Made by a program: the position numbers and the translations under genes
The notes under the pieces: generated by a model
Told to the model about the DNA's origin: nothing
Database searches by the model: none
The model's input: only the letters and a program-made list of their open reading frames with translations
Origin: Chionis minor
Lineage: Eukaryota; Chordata; Aves; Charadriiformes; Chionididae
Direction of reading: 5' to 3'
Assembly (NCBI GenBank): GCA_013398295.1
Contig: VZSF01001886.1
Location: forward strand, 1,184,458 to 1,248,457
Length of the DNA stretch: 64,000 nucleotides
In this document: positions 62,501-64,000 of the stretch, in pieces
Layout of the letters: each line of letters begins with the position of its first letter
Position numbering within the stretch: position 1 is the stretch's first letter

Positions 62501-63089
62501 GGAAAAATCAAATCAACAGTTTTATTACAGATGACACTACCTAGACATCTTAATAGAGTAGGTTGTTTTATTAAGTTTTTCTGTCAATCCAAAATTTTGT
62601 GTACTGGGAACTACTCATTTGTGCATCATTGAAATAAGTGACTGTTAGATGAGAGACAACTTGAGACCCACTTTCATTTGCATTTAGCAAGTCAAGCTGT
62701 TGTTTTTCAGGTAATTTATTAAATGAGTTTCAGAAAGATACACACATTTTAATATCCCAGGAAAATACTTGTGATTCATATCTGGTGTCTGTTCTTCAGA
62801 TTCCATAGGAAAAATCCTACCTGTTGCATTTATAGAAATCTATTGCTAAAGACTGGGAGGAGAGCTGTGTAGAATATTTGCATAGCACCTTCTCGGTGGC
62901 CTAAATGATGTGAAAGTAGCCCTCCTTCAGGCTTTTATTACATGCTTGAAATTAATTGCAAAATATTAATCAAAGGCTTGAAAGAAAATGCATTGTAAAA
63001 CAGACATTTGATATTTTTTGTGTGAAATAAATGGAAGGTTGAAAGATGCTTTCAGTTGCTGACCTGAACAGGACAGTAGACACCACCAG
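59536..63089. other. Unique AT-rich noncoding sequence
   Basis: No gene recognised. An acceptor-like CTTCTTCTGTAACAG at about 60210 is followed by a frame that stays open to about 60451 (see findings), with no known domain. A plus-strand frame at 61647-61889 (80 codons) also matches nothing known. The stretch 62640-63020 is AT-rich and non-repetitive. Confidence 0.5.
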
Positions 63090-63500
63090 GCAGTGCAGGA
63101 CTCCTGCAGGTGGGGAGCTGCCCCGCAGGTGATAGCGCTAATTTATTCTGGCCGCTTTAGAGCTAGAAATGATGATGTACTTGCAGTGAGTAGGAGGTGG
63201 GGAGCAGAGCCTCGGTGCAGCGGACACGGCCCAGAGCAGACGGCAACTCCGCAGCCTGTTCCCGAGCTCCTGGCCGAGCCCGGGCTGCAGACCAGGCAGT
63301 GACCACCCGAGGCAACAGGGACCTGGTTCTGGCTCTGACGTTCAGCAGCCATCACAGGAAACTGTATGTGAGGGCTGAGAAGGTGCTACACTCGCGTTAC
63401 GTGGACCCACAAAAAGTCAGTTTAGCTCCTGCAAATGAAGAGCCTTTTGCTGGAGTCCCGCAGGCATTGCCCCGCTCTCAGGGCTGCACAGCATCCCCAG
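63090..63500. promoter_or_regulatory. CpG-enriched patch, weak promoter candidate
   Basis: GC content rises here, with about nine CpG in 63205-63315 by hand count, against very few in the flanks. It contains GGACACGGCCCAGAGC and CTGGCCGAGCCCGGGC. Open frames on both strands (70-132 codons) are mutually overlapping. No GC box or TATA box stands out, and no repeat family is recognised. It could be a small CpG island, an unrecognised LTR or simply GC-rich sequence. Confidence 0.3.
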
Positions 63501-64000
63501 AGTTACCCGCGGTTCCACGGAACGAGGGAGACAGTTTAAAACAGACAAGCTGTAAATTGACGTGTTCAGAGAGTATTTTTACATCTTATTTATAATAGCA
63601 CAGATATTTATAGAGTAAATAGCGTTCGGAAGGTTATTAATAGCAGCAGGAAAGAAACAGTTTCCCCAGAATAGGTGCTATGTGTAGAAGTCTGTGAGCA
63701 AAACCGAGGATATGGAGAAACGTGGTACGTGAGGTAAGAATCCCGACACTTCAGGCGCTAATGCTTTCTGTTGCATCTATTCAGCGACAGAAGTGATACG
63801 CAAAGGAGTGAAGGACAGAAAGGTTGAGAAAACAAGCTATTTTGGAAAATATGGTTTAGAAACAACCTCCAAATGCAAAATAGGAATTTGCCAGCATAAG
63901 CTCAGCTTCTGGTGACTTTGAAATATGTGTTTCCAATTTGTTACTAGTTCTATAGAAAAGAAAACAAAGTATTTGGTGACTTTTCTCTGTTTTTTGAAAC
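63501..64000. other. Unique noncoding sequence to window end
   Basis: Nothing recognised. A donor-like GAG|GTAAGA occurs near 63731, without a supported exon before it. Confidence 0.5.

Noticed and set aside
1..64000. tRNA, rRNA, CRISPR arrays and bacterial-type operons
   Set aside because: No T-arm GTTCGA-type box in a cloverleaf context, no rRNA cores, no spaced direct repeats, and the genome is clearly vertebrate.

Overview
The window looks like AT-rich bird nuclear DNA, either intergenic or inside a very long intron. The avian call rests on several CR1 LINE copies of the bird type, which end in the GATTCT(A/G)TG-type 8-mer, and on two LTR-like insertions. No complete protein-coding gene could be supported on either strand. 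Long open frames occur only inside repeats or in GC-rich patches where stop codons are rare by composition.

Layout. From 1 to 4108 there is unique AT-rich sequence with a short minus-strand CR1 tail (1672-1851). At 4114-5356 lies a minus-strand LTR-type insertion with a 5-bp AGGTC duplication on both sides. It carries a GC-rich minisatellite-like block and is broken by a 100-N assembly gap. A CpG-island-like patch spans about 8640-9790, with two GC boxes, a candidate exon (strong acceptor near 9252, consensus donor at 9703) and a poly(A) signal at 9854. This is the best candidate for a real, probably non-coding, transcription unit. From about 9.9 to 24.5 kb is featureless AT-rich sequence with small tandem duplications and poly-A tracts. 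A 0.27-kb GC-rich, solo-LTR-like insertion with an AATAAA lies at 24485-24766.

The largest CR1 copy is at 28422-29590 (+). It has lost catalytic positions in its reverse transcriptase and has an internal deletion joining the RT region to the 3' end. At 40174-41272 two CR1 copies of different subfamilies sit head to head (minus then plus), forming a potential hairpin of about 0.5-kb arms. A fifth CR1 at 59133-59535 joins an endonuclease scrap directly to the 3' end. A second, weaker CpG-rich patch lies at 63090-63500.

How it works together: there is no operon or pathway. The recognisable content is retrotransposon decay plus one or two candidate regulatory or lncRNA start regions. I found no convincing undescribed system. 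The most useful leads are the 9-kb CpG patch, the inverted CR1 pair, the two solo-LTR-type insertions, and a 90-nt exon-like segment at 15434-15523.
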